Shown here piece after piece: positions 1 through 7,205 of a stretch of DNA of 35,957 nucleotides. Made by a program: the position numbers and the translations under genes. Source of the DNA: Candidatus Omnitrophota bacterium (GTDB lineage Bacteria; Omnitrophota; Gorgyraeia; Zapsychrales; Fredricksoniimonadaceae); assembly GCA_015233165.1 (NCBI GenBank), contig JADFYF010000015.1, forward strand, positions 1-35,957, written 5' to 3'. Position 1 is the stretch's first letter. Every line of letters begins with the position of its first letter. The notes under the pieces are model-generated. The model was not told the DNA's origin and did no database searches. It was given only the letters and a program-made list of their open reading frames with translations.

Positions 1-25
1 CCCATAAACTGTCCTATAATAATAT

Positions 26-54
26 TTGATATAAAATAATAAAAATCATATAAT
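26..54 (+). promoter_or_regulatory. Sigma70-type promoter for the thioredoxin-panD-def-lipA block
   Basis: TTGATA at 26-31 and a perfect TATAAT at 49-54 are separated by 17 nt in a very AT-rich stretch. Transcription would start near 61, leaving a leader of about 70 nt before the thioredoxin start at 131. It is the only strong promoter seen upstream of the following chain of closely spaced genes. Confidence 0.7.
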
Positions 55-76
55 AACGCTTCATTTTGCTTGATGG

Positions 77-90
77 GAAACCTAGGTTTC
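77..90. promoter_or_regulatory. Perfect 14-bp palindrome in the thioredoxin leader
   Basis: GAAACCTAGGTTTC is a perfect palindrome about 16 nt downstream of the predicted transcription start. It is flanked by GATG and ATC, which could extend a hairpin with one mismatch. It could be an operator or a leader hairpin. There is no T-run, so it is not a terminator. Confidence 0.35.
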
Positions 91-130
91 ATCCTATGAG
101 GGGTGGGATTTATTGAAGAGAGGAAAAGCT

Positions 131-415
131 ATGGGAGCCTTACATTTAGACCAAAACAATTTTAAAAGTGAAGTTTTAGACAGCCAGACGCCGGTCTTGG
201 TGGATTTTTGGGCCGAGTGGTGTGGGCCTTGCAAAATGCTGTTGCCCATTATAGAGCAGTTGGCAACGGAGTTAACCGGGAAGATGAAGATAGGGAAGGT
301 TAATGTGGATGAATGTCCGGATTTAGCGGGTCAATTCAATGTCATGTCTATTCCGACCTTATTGGTTTTCAAGAATGGTGAGGCGGTGGATCAAATTGTC
401 TGGGGCTATGCCTAA
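131..415 (+). CDS. trxA: Thioredoxin, C-terminus lost to an apparent frameshift
   Basis: Thiol-disulfide oxidoreductase of the cytoplasmic thioredoxin family. From ATG131 the catalytic WCGPC lies at residues 30-34 and the cis-proline motif SIPT at about 73-76. ATG131 is preferred over TTG113 because GAGAGGA sits about 6 nt upstream and the protein then begins at the usual place. The open frame stops early (QIVWGYA-stop). The missing last helix, [17 protein letters not shown], is encoded in the +1 frame at 399-452 and matches a normal thioredoxin C-terminus (compare VGALxKxxLxxxL). This is therefore either a recent one- or two-base indel near 398-404 or a sequencing/assembly error. The fold core is intact, but the last helix would be absent. 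It is the first gene of the panD-def-lipA block. Confidence 0.85.
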   Translation: MGALHLDQNNFKSEVLDSQTPVLVDFWAEWCGPCKMLLPIIEQLATELTGKMKIGKVNVDECPDLAGQFNVMSIPTLLVFKNGEAVDQIVWGYA

Positions 416-452
416 GGATAAGCTTTTAGCGAAATTAACACCGCATTTGTAA
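399..452 (+). pseudogene. Out-of-frame thioredoxin C-terminal tail
   Basis: In the +1 frame relative to the thioredoxin ORF, this stretch encodes [17 protein letters not shown] followed by TAA. That is the expected last beta-strand turn and amphipathic helix of thioredoxin. It ends two bases before a palindromic repeat at 454-481. Confidence 0.75.
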
Positions 453-453
453 T

Positions 454-481
454 GTAGGGGCTGGGCATGCCCAGCCCGTAC
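454..481. repeat. Palindromic repeat, family C (copy 1)
   Basis: The 28-nt unit contains the perfect 20-bp palindrome GGGCTGGGCATGCCCAGCCC (458-477). The whole 28 nt recur exactly, in inverted orientation, at 16266-16293 inside a coding sequence. Here the unit lies between the thioredoxin tail and the panD ribosome binding site. Confidence 0.8.
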
Positions 482-491
482 GGAGGAATTT

Positions 492-845
492 ATGTTTATT
501 GAAGTTTTAAAATCAAAAATCGGCCATGCCCGTGTCACAGCGGCGGAACTTCATTATGAAGGCAGTATTACTATTGATTCCACGGTTATTAAAGCGGCAG
601 GGATTATTCCTGGAGAAAAGGTTCATGTGTTGAATGTGAACAATGGTTCTCGTCTGGAAACCTATGTGATTGCTGGAAAACCCCAATCAGGTGAAGTCTG
701 TCTCAATGGTCCTGCCGCTCGTCATGGGTATGTGGGAGACACGTTAATTATTTTAAGTTATGCCATCTGTACCCCAGAAGAAGCCAAACAAGTCCAATCA
801 AAGGTTGTGTATCTAGATCCCAAAAATCGGATTAAAAAAGCGTAG
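492..845 (+). CDS. panD: Aspartate 1-decarboxylase proenzyme
   Basis: Makes beta-alanine from L-aspartate for pantothenate and coenzyme A synthesis. The family self-cleaves between Gly24 and Ser25 to create a pyruvoyl cofactor. Here YEGS places G24-S25 at exactly the canonical positions. The substrate-binding and processing residues R54, T57 and Y58 (NNGSRLETY) and the NGPAA segment are also present. At 117 aa it is a normal full-length proenzyme. A strong GGAGG lies 5 nt before the ATG. It follows the palindromic repeat at 454-481 and is 5 nt upstream of def. No other pantothenate gene is visible in the window. Confidence 0.96.
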   Translation: MFIEVLKSKIGHARVTAAELHYEGSITIDSTVIKAAGIIPGEKVHVLNVNNGSRLETYVIAGKPQSGEVCLNGPAARHGYVGDTLIILSYAICTPEEAKQVQSKVVYLDPKNRIKKA

Positions 846-850
846 ATATT

Positions 851-1399
851 ATGCAATTAAAAGTTCGATTATACGGCGATTCTTGTCTGACAGCTAAATC
901 CAAACCAGTGAAGGAAGTCGGCCCTGCGGAGCGTATGCTCATTGCCTCCATGTTTGAAACCATGCGTGCTCAGAAGGGAATTGGTTTAGCTGCACCCCAG
1001 GTGGGAATTAACGAGCAGATTTTTGTGGTGGATACGGGAAAGAATGCGTTTGCTGTGATTAACCCTAAGATTTTGAGAAGCGTTGGTTCTGAGGTGGGTG
1101 AAGAGGGCTGTTTAAGTATTCCTTTTCTTCAGGTCAGCGTCAAAAGAGCTAAAGAAGTTGAAGTGGAGTTTATCGACGAGAACAATGAATTGGTACGGGC
1201 TAAGATTTCTGGGCTTTTAGCGAGGGTATTTCAGCACGAGAATGATCATTTATACGGAAAGTTGATAACGGATTACCTGACAGCTCAGGAACGTCGTGAT
1301 GTTCTTAAAGATATGAAGGACGGGGTTTATTCTCCGAATGTAGAGAAGGTTTCTGTGAAGCAAAGAAGAGCTAAGGATTATGAAGACGATCGTACCTGA
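851..1399 (+). CDS. def: Peptide deformylase
   Basis: Cytoplasmic metallohydrolase that removes the N-formyl group from nascent proteins. All three family motifs are present: GIGLAAPQVG (43-52), EGCLS (85-89) and QHENDH (128-133). Together they supply the Cys and two His metal ligands and the catalytic Glu. The length of 182 aa is typical, with a charged tail after the last motif. The 3' end overlaps lipA by 20 nt, so the two are very likely co-translated from the same message. Confidence 0.96.
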   Translation: MQLKVRLYGDSCLTAKSKPVKEVGPAERMLIASMFETMRAQKGIGLAAPQVGINEQIFVVDTGKNAFAVINPKILRSVGSEVGEEGCLSIPFLQVSVKRAKEVEVEFIDENNELVRAKISGLLARVFQHENDHLYGKLITDYLTAQERRDVLKDMKDGVYSPNVEKVSVKQRRAKDYEDDRT

Positions 1400-2282
1400 A
1401 AAATTTGAAAATGGTTTAACCAAGTTGCCGTCTTGGTTTAATCAGCCGGTACCTGATATGGATAAGATTAAATCCATGAAGGCGATGTTTCGAACCTCAG
1501 GTCTGCATACCGTCTGTGAAAGCGCCAACTGTCCTAATATGGGAACCTGCTGGAAGGCGGGGGTGGCTACCTTTATGATTTTAGGCGGGACCTGTACCAG
1601 AGCCTGCCGTTTTTGTTCTGTGCCTGCCGGAAGACCCGATACGTTGGATCCCCACGAACCCAAGGAAGTGGCGTTGAATGTTTTGAAAATGAAGTTGCGT
1701 TATGTTGTGATTACATCCGTAGCTCGGGATGATCTTGACGATGATGGTGCGACTCACTTTGCCCAAACCATTGATGCGATTCGTCGTGTTAGCCCTGAAA
1801 CTAAGATTGAAGTATTGATTCCTGATTTTTCTGCTAAGGAAGAGGCGTTAAAAATTCTCAGTGATGCTGCTCCGGAAGTGATTAGTCATAATGTGGAGAC
1901 GGTACGTCGCTTAAGTCCATCGGTTCGTTCTAAGGCCTTGCATGACAGATCTCTGCATGTTCTCAAAAGATTTAGTGCGCTTAATCCAACGTCGTTTGTT
2001 AAAACATCCTTTATGGTCGGACTTGGGGAGAGCGAAGACGAAGTGATAGGACTTATGAAGGAAGTGTTGGATTCTGGTTGTCAGATTCTAACGATTGGTC
2101 AGTACTTGGCGCCTACCCAGATGAAACGTCATATTCCCGTCGATCGATTTGTGACTCCCGAGGAGTTCGAGCGATTCCGTCAGAGTGGGATGGAGTTGGG
2201 TTTTAAGTATGTCGAAAGCGGTCCTTTGGTGCGCAGTTCGTATATTGCGGAAAAAGGTTATCGGGAGGCGTTGGCGAGATGA
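1380..2282 (+). CDS. lipA: Lipoyl synthase (radical SAM)
   Basis: Inserts two sulfur atoms into protein-bound octanoyl groups to form lipoyl cofactors for 2-oxoacid dehydrogenases and the glycine cleavage system. The auxiliary cluster motif CX4CX5C is at C46, C51 and C57. The radical-SAM CX3CX2C is at C72, C76 and C79 (CTRACRFC). The signature C-terminal RSSY is at 285-288. The length of 300 aa is usual. The start lies inside the end of def and the stop overlaps the next gene by ATGA. No lipB or lplA is visible in the window. Confidence 0.96.
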   Translation: MKTIVPEKFENGLTKLPSWFNQPVPDMDKIKSMKAMFRTSGLHTVCESANCPNMGTCWKAGVATFMILGGTCTRACRFCSVPAGRPDTLDPHEPKEVALNVLKMKLRYVVITSVARDDLDDDGATHFAQTIDAIRRVSPETKIEVLIPDFSAKEEALKILSDAAPEVISHNVETVRRLSPSVRSKALHDRSLHVLKRFSALNPTSFVKTSFMVGLGESEDEVIGLMKEVLDSGCQILTIGQYLAPTQMKRHIPVDRFVTPEEFERFRQSGMELGFKYVESGPLVRSSYIAEKGYREALAR

Positions 2283-3295
2283 AGGAACGGTTAAAAGCAG
2301 TATGGTCATTTTTTTTACGATTTGGTCTAAGCGCTATCTTGCTTATCTGGCTTTTTAGCCGTATCGATTATAAACATACATGGGCTGCTCTTAAAGGAGC
2401 GGATCAAACGTATTTGTTGGTATCTTTGATTGTATTCCTGTTGAGTTCTATTTTTATTTTGTGGCGATGGTTTATTTTGTTAAAGGCCCTCGGGGTGAGT
2501 TTTAAGAAATTAAGCGCTTTAAAATGGTTTTTGATTGGAATGTTTTGTAATTTATTTTTGCCAACTTCCGTTGGTGGTGATGTTGTTAAAGGTTTGGGGT
2601 TAGCCAAGGAAACAGGGGATAGGCCAAAGGTTTTTATTTCTATTGTTCTGGATCGTCTGACGGGGTTTGTGGGAATTGTGATTGTCGCTTGTGTTGCTTT
2701 TTTCTTTGGGAGGAAGATTGTTGGAGATTCGTCGTTGATGATATCCATCGCTTCGATGGCGGGGGTTTCGATTGTTTTGGGCGTTGTTCTTTTTAGTCAG
2801 CGTATTTATTCCTTAGCCTGTAAGGTTTTTAAACCATGGCCTAAGATTAAAGATGCTTTGATGAATCTGCACGGTGATATAATCTTGATGCGCGGCAAGT
2901 ATAAGGAGTTTGCCTTTACGATTGGTATTTCCGTCTTTTCTCAGGTTGTTTATGCTTATGTGTTTTATCTCATTGCGTTAGGCTTGCATCAGAAAACAGC
3001 TTTTGTGTATTTCATTATTTTTTCTCCTCTGGTCTGTGTGGTGACGTCCCTGCCTTCTATCGGAGGTCTTGGAGTCAGAGAAATGGGATGGGTTTATTTG
3101 CTTTCTAAGGTGGGGATTCCTCAGGGCGTGGCGTTAGGTTTAAGCCTTATCAATTTTGTTTTCATTATTTTAATCGGACTTGTCGGGGGTGTCTGGTATG
3201 TCTCTTCATTTTCTTCTCGACGGTTACAACATCATCAAGCAGACGTCCAGCCTCAATCAGGGAACGCTTCAGAGTCAGCGTCAGGCGTTAGTTAA
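2279..3295 (+). CDS. LPG-synthase-type integral membrane protein (UPF0104/YbhN-like)
   Basis: Multi-pass inner-membrane protein of the lysylphosphatidylglycerol synthase transmembrane superfamily (PF03706 type). I see about seven to eight hydrophobic segments and the two family hallmarks: NLFLPTSVGGDVVKG near residue 95 and SLPSIGGLGVREMG near 260. Members lacking a soluble synthase domain are often found near lipid or glycan genes, and their substrate is not defined. The gene begins on the lipA stop (ATGA). The last 33 or so codons run through the start of the next gene and give a hydrophilic Ser/Gln/His-rich tail that looks like out-of-frame translation, so the ancestral stop may have been earlier. 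Confidence 0.85.
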   Translation: MKERLKAVWSFFLRFGLSAILLIWLFSRIDYKHTWAALKGADQTYLLVSLIVFLLSSIFILWRWFILLKALGVSFKKLSALKWFLIGMFCNLFLPTSVGGDVVKGLGLAKETGDRPKVFISIVLDRLTGFVGIVIVACVAFFFGRKIVGDSSLMISIASMAGVSIVLGVVLFSQRIYSLACKVFKPWPKIKDALMNLHGDIILMRGKYKEFAFTIGISVFSQVVYAYVFYLIALGLHQKTAFVYFIIFSPLVCVVTSLPSIGGLGVREMGWVYLLSKVGIPQGVALGLSLINFVFIILIGLVGGVWYVSSFSSRRLQHHQADVQPQSGNASESASGVS

Positions 3296-3692
3296 CTGGA
3301 TTCATCATTCTGCTCCTCAAGGCAGTATTCAAAACGGCGTAACGATTGTTTTTGACGGCAAGGAAGAGTTCTTTGGTTCTCATGAATCTTCAAGTGTTCG
3401 GGTTATCTTTACTGCAGGGGAATCCGCGGACGATTTAATCAAGAGAATTGTGGAGCAGTATCCGGCGAAAAAGAGTTTAGTTGTTGTGAGTAACGATAAA
3501 GATATTAAGCTGTATGTCAGAGCCTTGGGAGCAGCTGTTTTGAGTGTTAAAGAGTTTATGAGAACAGCCTTAGAGAAAAAGCATCAATCCTCCCAATGGG
3601 GTTCAAAAGAGGCTACCAGTAAATATATCTCGTTAACCGATCAGGCTAGAATCAATAAAGAATTTGAACGGATTTGGATTAAGAAAAATTAA
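3198..3692 (+). CDS. YacP-like NYN-domain ribonuclease-like protein
   Basis: A PIN-like NYN fold of the YacP/Rae1 group. Known members include a ribosome-associated mRNA endonuclease in Bacillus. Family signatures are the N-terminal LLDGYNII with its metal-binding Asp, a central IVFDGKEE, SADDLI, and the VVVSNDKDI strand with paired acidic residues. I chose ATG3198 (MSLHFLLDGYN) over TTG3180 because the domain begins immediately after it. This start lies 98 nt inside the preceding membrane-protein gene in another frame, an unusually long same-strand overlap. 164 aa, a normal family length. RNA cleavage is inferred from fold only. Confidence 0.8.
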   Translation: MSLHFLLDGYNIIKQTSSLNQGTLQSQRQALVNWIHHSAPQGSIQNGVTIVFDGKEEFFGSHESSSVRVIFTAGESADDLIKRIVEQYPAKKSLVVVSNDKDIKLYVRALGAAVLSVKEFMRTALEKKHQSSQWGSKEATSKYISLTDQARINKEFERIWIKKN

Positions 3693-3706
3693 GAAACATC
3701 AACCTT

Positions 3707-4474
3707 ATGAATATTTTTAAGAATATTTCTAATAGTATTAAAGCCCTAGGAGATGCTGTTTTCTTTTTAGGGGATATTCTTAAGGTGGTATTTTCTGGTC
3801 GTGTGCGTTGGCCTTTGGTTTTAGAGCAGATGTATTATCAAGGGGTGCAGTCGATTGTGATTGTTGTTCTATCGTCGATGGCCTCTGGAGTTGTTCTGGG
3901 GTTGCAGGGTTCCATTACCTTGCAACGTTTTGGTGCTCGTGAGTTTATAGCACCTCTGGTCGGATTGTCCCTGCTTAGAGAGTTGGGTCCAGTGTTTACT
4001 GCTTTTATTTTTTCTGGGAAATCAGGGGCTGGGATTACCGCAGAGCTTGGGACTATGAATACGCATGAGCAAATCCAGGCGACTCGGGTGTTGGGGGTTG
4101 ATCCTGTTGAATTCTTGGTTGTTCCAAGATTCTTAGCATGCATCCTGGTGTTGCCGGTGCTGGTCATCATATCCGAGATGATAGGTATGGCCGGAGGATA
4201 TGTCGTCGGGGTTTGTCATGCCCAGGTACCTTCAGCGATTTATATCAGACATACGTTGCAGTCGATTGACTTTGTGGATTTTTTCAGCGGGATGATTAAG
4301 ACGTTCTTTTTTTCTGTGATTATTGCCTGGATTTGTTGCTATCAGGGATTTTTTACAACAGGTGGCGCCTTGGGAGTAGGGAGGTATACGACGCGTGCTG
4401 TCGCTTTTTCGTATATAGCTGTTATTCTTTCTAACGCATTGTTAACGATGATTATTTTAACACTTTGGGGATAA
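3707..4474 (+). CDS. mlaE: MCE/Mla-type ABC transporter permease (MlaE family)
   Basis: Inner-membrane permease of an ABC system that moves phospholipid or other lipid between the two membranes. The MlaE core is clear: LLRELGPVFTAFIFSGKSGAGITAELGTMNTHEQIQATRVLGVDP around residues 88-133, followed by FLVVPRFLA. Five to six membrane segments; 255 aa is usual. It opens a four-gene cluster (permease, lipoprotein, ATPase, MCE protein), with only one base before the lipoprotein start codon. No mlaC or mlaB homologue is next to it. Confidence 0.93.
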   Translation: MNIFKNISNSIKALGDAVFFLGDILKVVFSGRVRWPLVLEQMYYQGVQSIVIVVLSSMASGVVLGLQGSITLQRFGAREFIAPLVGLSLLRELGPVFTAFIFSGKSGAGITAELGTMNTHEQIQATRVLGVDPVEFLVVPRFLACILVLPVLVIISEMIGMAGGYVVGVCHAQVPSAIYIRHTLQSIDFVDFFSGMIKTFFFSVIIAWICCYQGFFTTGGALGVGRYTTRAVAFSYIAVILSNALLTMIILTLWG

Positions 4475-4475
4475 T

Positions 4476-4826
4476 ATGAATCATAAGAAACTCGTAGCTT
4501 TTAGTTTATTGTCTTTAATTGCCAGCGTTTGCTTATTGGGCTGCGCTCATAGCCCCAACGATAATGAAGGGCAATTGCAGAGTTATCCTGCTCCTGTCAT
4601 TGAGCCAGCCTGGATTCGTGACGGAGAACCAGTTGAGTTTGGCGGTCAGAAATGGTATCCGGTCAATGATGTGGAGATCTTATTAGACTCAGAAGTTTAT
4701 CAAATTGGTGAGTATAAAGGAGTTCAGGTTTTTGTGGATAAGGTGGATACCAAACCCTATGAGCGTATTTATACGAAATTTGCAAAAAACAAGTTTCGTT
4801 ATTATGAAACCAGGGATCATGATTAA
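4476..4826 (+). CDS. Small lipoprotein inside the Mla-type operon
   Basis: The N-terminus is a lipoprotein signal peptide: MNHKK, a hydrophobic core, then lipobox LLGC with Cys at residue 23. The mature part is about 94 aa, hydrophilic, Tyr- and Val-rich (GQKWYPVNDVEIL, YKGVQVFVDKVD), with no domain I recognise. It lies between permease and ATPase genes and overlaps the ATPase start by 8 nt (ATGATTAA), so it is almost certainly co-expressed. By position it may be an accessory periplasmic or outer-membrane component of the lipid transporter, but it does not resemble MlaA or PqiC. That role is inference. Confidence 0.8.
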   Translation: MNHKKLVAFSLLSLIASVCLLGCAHSPNDNEGQLQSYPAPVIEPAWIRDGEPVEFGGQKWYPVNDVEILLDSEVYQIGEYKGVQVFVDKVDTKPYERIYTKFAKNKFRYYETRDHD

Positions 4827-5553
4827 AGTTGAACATCTTTCTAAAACATTAGGGGAGCAAAAGGTCCTCGACGATATCAGCTTCCAGGTCGCTAGCGGCG
4901 AAATTGTCGCCTTTCTAGGGCCCAGTGGAACAGGAAAGACGGTTCTTCTTAAGCATTTGATTGGTCTTTTAAAACCAGATTGTGGATCCGTCATGATTGA
5001 TGGTAAGGATATCACTCAGATTTCTCAAAAGAAGCAGCTTGAAATGCGTAAAGATTTTGGTTACCTGTTTCAAGAGGGGGCTTTGTATGACTTTATGAAT
5101 GTTTTTGAGAATATCGCTTTTCCGTTAAGAGAACACTCCTCGCTTAGTGAAGAACAAATCTGTCAGCGTGTTCGTGAAGTGTTGGAAATGGTTGATCTGC
5201 ATGACGTAGAAACCAAGATACCTTCTGAACTCTCGGGAGGGATGAAGAAACGTGTGGGGTTAGCCCGGGCGATTGTGTTGGGGGCTAAGGTGCTTTTGTG
5301 TGACGAACCAACATCAGGTTTAGACCCTATCAGAAGCTATGATATTTCTAATTTAATTCGTCAGGTGGTTAAGAAGATTGGGGCTACGACGGTGATTACG
5401 TCCCATGATGTGGAGAATTCCTTAAGAATCGCGGATCGAATAGCTATTCTTAATGAAGGTCATATTGAAGTCATGGGAACCAGGGAGGATTTATTATCCT
5501 GTCCGCGTCCTTTTGTTAAAGAATTTTTAAAGCCATCATCGGTTGCTTTGTAA
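4819..5553 (+). CDS. mlaF: MCE/Mla-type ABC transporter ATPase
   Basis: Cytoplasmic ATPase that drives the MlaE-type permease. From ATG4819 (MIKVEHLSK): Walker A GPSGTGKT 34-41, the Q-loop with the MlaF-typical FQEGALYDFMNVFENIAFPL, signature LSGGM 138-142, Walker B LLCDEP with SGLDP, and switch His196 in TSHD. The track's start at 4705 reads through the lipoprotein gene in another frame and is rejected. ATG4804 is a possible alternative. 244 aa. About 40 nt separate it from the MCE gene. Confidence 0.93.
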   Translation: MIKVEHLSKTLGEQKVLDDISFQVASGEIVAFLGPSGTGKTVLLKHLIGLLKPDCGSVMIDGKDITQISQKKQLEMRKDFGYLFQEGALYDFMNVFENIAFPLREHSSLSEEQICQRVREVLEMVDLHDVETKIPSELSGGMKKRVGLARAIVLGAKVLLCDEPTSGLDPIRSYDISNLIRQVVKKIGATTVITSHDVENSLRIADRIAILNEGHIEVMGTREDLLSCPRPFVKEFLKPSSVAL

Positions 5554-5594
5554 TGGATGTGGGTTAACCGGACACTCGGTATAAGGGGACATTT

Positions 5595-6188
5595 ATGGAA
5601 GATCATAACGCAGCAAAAAAGTTCTTTGCCGGATTATTCTTTATTGCAGGAATGGCTTTGATAGGGGGTTTTATTTTTGTCATTGGATTTAATAAGGGGT
5701 TAACACAGCCTAAGTTTCAGGTCATTGTTCTTTTTAATGAAGTGGGCGGGTTAATTGAAGGTTCTCCGATTCATTTGTCGGGGGTTAACGTGGGGGTTGT
5801 CGGGAATATTGATTTCTTAAGTCAAACGATTGAGAATAAGAGCCTTAAGGTGACCTTAAATATTTTTAAGAAATATGAAAGTCAGCTTCATAAATGTTCT
5901 AAGGTCAGTATCAGAACAGAGGGTGTTTTGGGGCGGAAATTAGTTGAAATTGGCGAGGATCATTCCCGTAAAGTATTTGATTTGACAAAGCCTATTATTG
6001 GCGAAGATCCTTTGGACGTGGAAGATATGGCGGCCGTCATTACACGGACAGCGACTTCTTTACAGAAGACCAGTGAAGGCGCGGATGATGTGCTAACGGA
6101 ATGGAAATATATTTCTCATAAAGCCAGACGGGTTGTTAATCGGGTAGAAGATAAATTAGTCGGTGGAAATTTGTTTAAGTTGTTTTAA
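5595..6188 (+). CDS. mlaD: MCE-domain lipid-binding protein (MlaD family)
   Basis: One N-terminal membrane anchor (about residues 9-31) followed by a single MCE domain. The domain shows FNEVGGLIEGSPIHLSGVNVGVV, the family's core pattern, and later VSIRTEGVLGRKLVEI. MCE proteins form a periplasmic ring through which lipid passes to or from the permease. 197 aa is close to the size of E. coli MlaD. The C-terminal 50 residues are polar and probably helical. SD-like AAGGGG lies upstream. It completes the mlaE-lipoprotein-mlaF-mlaD cluster. Confidence 0.9.
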   Translation: MEDHNAAKKFFAGLFFIAGMALIGGFIFVIGFNKGLTQPKFQVIVLFNEVGGLIEGSPIHLSGVNVGVVGNIDFLSQTIENKSLKVTLNIFKKYESQLHKCSKVSIRTEGVLGRKLVEIGEDHSRKVFDLTKPIIGEDPLDVEDMAAVITRTATSLQKTSEGADDVLTEWKYISHKARRVVNRVEDKLVGGNLFKLF

Positions 6189-6204
6189 TGAAGAGGAGTC
6201 AGAT

Positions 6205-6498
6205 ATGTTTGTTTTGAGTAATTTCATAAGTGCCTTTGCCTACATGGTGGACATTGCCTTAACGATTTTATATTGGTGTATTTTGGTCAGGGCTCTTATT
6301 AGTTGGGTTTCCCCAGATCCCTTTAATCCGATCGTTCAGTTTCTCAACAGAATCACAGAGCCCTTGTTGGAACCTATTCGTCGTTTGATGCCGCCGAATT
6401 TGCCTGTCGATTTATCTCCCATCATTGCTTTTTTTGTGATTATTTTCTTGAAACAATTCTTAGTTAAATCTCTTTTTGATTTGGCTGCTCGTTTTTAA
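6205..6498 (+). CDS. YggT family membrane protein
   Basis: Small two-helix inner-membrane protein. It has the family pattern YWCILVRALISWVSPDPFNPIVQFLNRITEPLLEPIRRLMP, followed by a second hydrophobic segment ending LKQFLVKSLFDL. ATG6205 is chosen because GAGGAG precedes it and the track start at 6163 extends back into mlaD in another frame. 97 aa, normal for YggT. The family is linked to cell division or osmotic stress in some bacteria, but its biochemical role is unknown. It lies 16 nt after mlaD. Confidence 0.88.
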   Translation: MFVLSNFISAFAYMVDIALTILYWCILVRALISWVSPDPFNPIVQFLNRITEPLLEPIRRLMPPNLPVDLSPIIAFFVIIFLKQFLVKSLFDLAARF

Positions 6499-6515
6499 GG
6501 GAAGCAGACAATTGC

Positions 6516-6544
6516 TTGCAAATATATTTAAATTAATGTATATA
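6516..6544 (+). promoter_or_regulatory. Putative promoter upstream of ybaB
   Basis: TTGCAA (6516-6521), a 17-nt AT-rich spacer and TATATA (6539-6544) lie 28 nt before the YbaB start. An overlapping TATAAA at 6541 is an alternative -10. The match is moderate because the whole stretch is AT-rich. Confidence 0.45.
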
Positions 6545-6571
6545 AATAAACGTAATTAGAAAGGAACAAAC

Positions 6572-6868
6572 ATGTTTGATAAAGTTAAAGAGCTTATGGA
6601 GCTCAAAAAGAAGGCCGATCAATTAAAGAAAGAGTTGGAAGGGGTTATCATTGAGGTGAATGATGTCCGTCCGATTAAAATAAAGATTAATGGTGCTCAG
6701 ATTTTTCAATCCATTGAGATTGATGAAAGTATTTTAACGCCGGCGCAAAAGAATCGTGTTCAGATGGATTTGTTACGGAGCATTAATACCGCGGTCAAGA
6801 AGTCTCAACAGGCAGCGGCCAATAAAATGAAAAGTATGCCTGGATTTAATATCCCGGGATTAACATAA
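6572..6868 (+). CDS. YbaB/EbfC family nucleoid-associated protein
   Basis: Small DNA-binding dimer of the YbaB/EbfC family. Family features are the N-terminal coiled coil (KVKELMELKKKADQLKKELEG), a central beta region with KIKINGAQIFQSIEIDESIL, and the C-terminal helix NTAVKKSQQAAANKMKSM ending in a Gly/Pro tail (GFNIPG). 98 aa is typical. In many bacteria the gene sits between dnaX and recR; neither is here. SD AAAGGA precedes the ATG. Confidence 0.85.
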   Translation: MFDKVKELMELKKKADQLKKELEGVIIEVNDVRPIKIKINGAQIFQSIEIDESILTPAQKNRVQMDLLRSINTAVKKSQQAAANKMKSMPGFNIPGLT

Positions 6869-6871
6869 CAC

Positions 6872-6889
6872 CTGCCTGCCGAAAGGCAG
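6872..6889. repeat. Decayed CCTGCC-type palindrome
   Basis: CTGCCTGCCGAAAGGCAG can form a five-base-pair stem and matches one arm of the CCTGCCTGCCGGCAGGCAGG repeat found elsewhere in the window. It fills most of the 40-nt gap between ybaB and the next gene. Confidence 0.4.
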
Positions 6890-6908
6890 TCTTTGAAAGG
6901 ACAATATT

Positions 6909-7139
6909 ATGCCGTACGATGCAACGTTGGATGCTTCCACATTTAAAGAAGTGATTGATTTTCAGAATACTCGTTTAACCGTCGGGGTTTTTTCCTATAA
7001 TGGAGCTCCTAAGAAACTTCAGATCAGTCGTGAGAATTTGATTGAAGAGAAATGGAGTTTTACAAAATTAGGTCGTTTAAACAAGGAAGAAGCTCAGGCT
7101 GTTGCTCCCATTATTATGAAGGCTATCGAAACGATGTAA
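6909..7139 (+). CDS. Small hypothetical protein, possibly PC4/YdbC-like
   Basis: 76 aa, soluble, no signal or membrane segment. It shows an alternating pattern (FQNTRLTVGVFSYNGAPKKLQISREN) followed by KWSFTKLGRLNKEEAQAVAPIIMKAIE, i.e. several beta-strands then one C-terminal helix. This order recalls the PC4-like single-strand nucleic-acid-binding fold (YdbC type), but no signature is strong enough to name it. AAAGGA precedes the start, and a strong terminator follows 21 nt after the stop, which supports a real last gene of the unit. Confidence 0.65.
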   Translation: MPYDATLDASTFKEVIDFQNTRLTVGVFSYNGAPKKLQISRENLIEEKWSFTKLGRLNKEEAQAVAPIIMKAIETM

Positions 7140-7160
7140 TTGGTGGTTTTTAGTAAATTT

Positions 7161-7200
7161 CTTATCCCGTCCTTGTTATAAGGGCGGGATAAGTTTTTTT
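7161..7200 (+). terminator. Rho-independent terminator
   Basis: CTTATCCCGTCCTTG and its near-perfect complement AAGGGCGGGATAAG form a stem of about 14 pairs with a short loop, followed directly by seven T. It closes the upstream + strand block and separates it from greA. Confidence 0.92.
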
Positions 7201-7205
7201 AATGT

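Noticed and set aside
1621-1635. TGCCTGCCGGAAGACC in lipA, similar to one arm of the CCTGCC palindrome
   Set aside because: It encodes the conserved radical-SAM neighbourhood CSVPAGRP, has no second arm, and is best explained as ordinary coding sequence.
1442-1766. Minus-strand ORFs of 73 and 61 aa opposite lipA
   Set aside because: They lie antisense to a fully convincing lipA, have no ribosome binding site and no recognisable protein features.
4689-5015. Minus-strand 108-aa ORF opposite the lipoprotein/mlaF junction
   Set aside because: Shadow of mlaF with no start signals; composition is typical of antisense reading.
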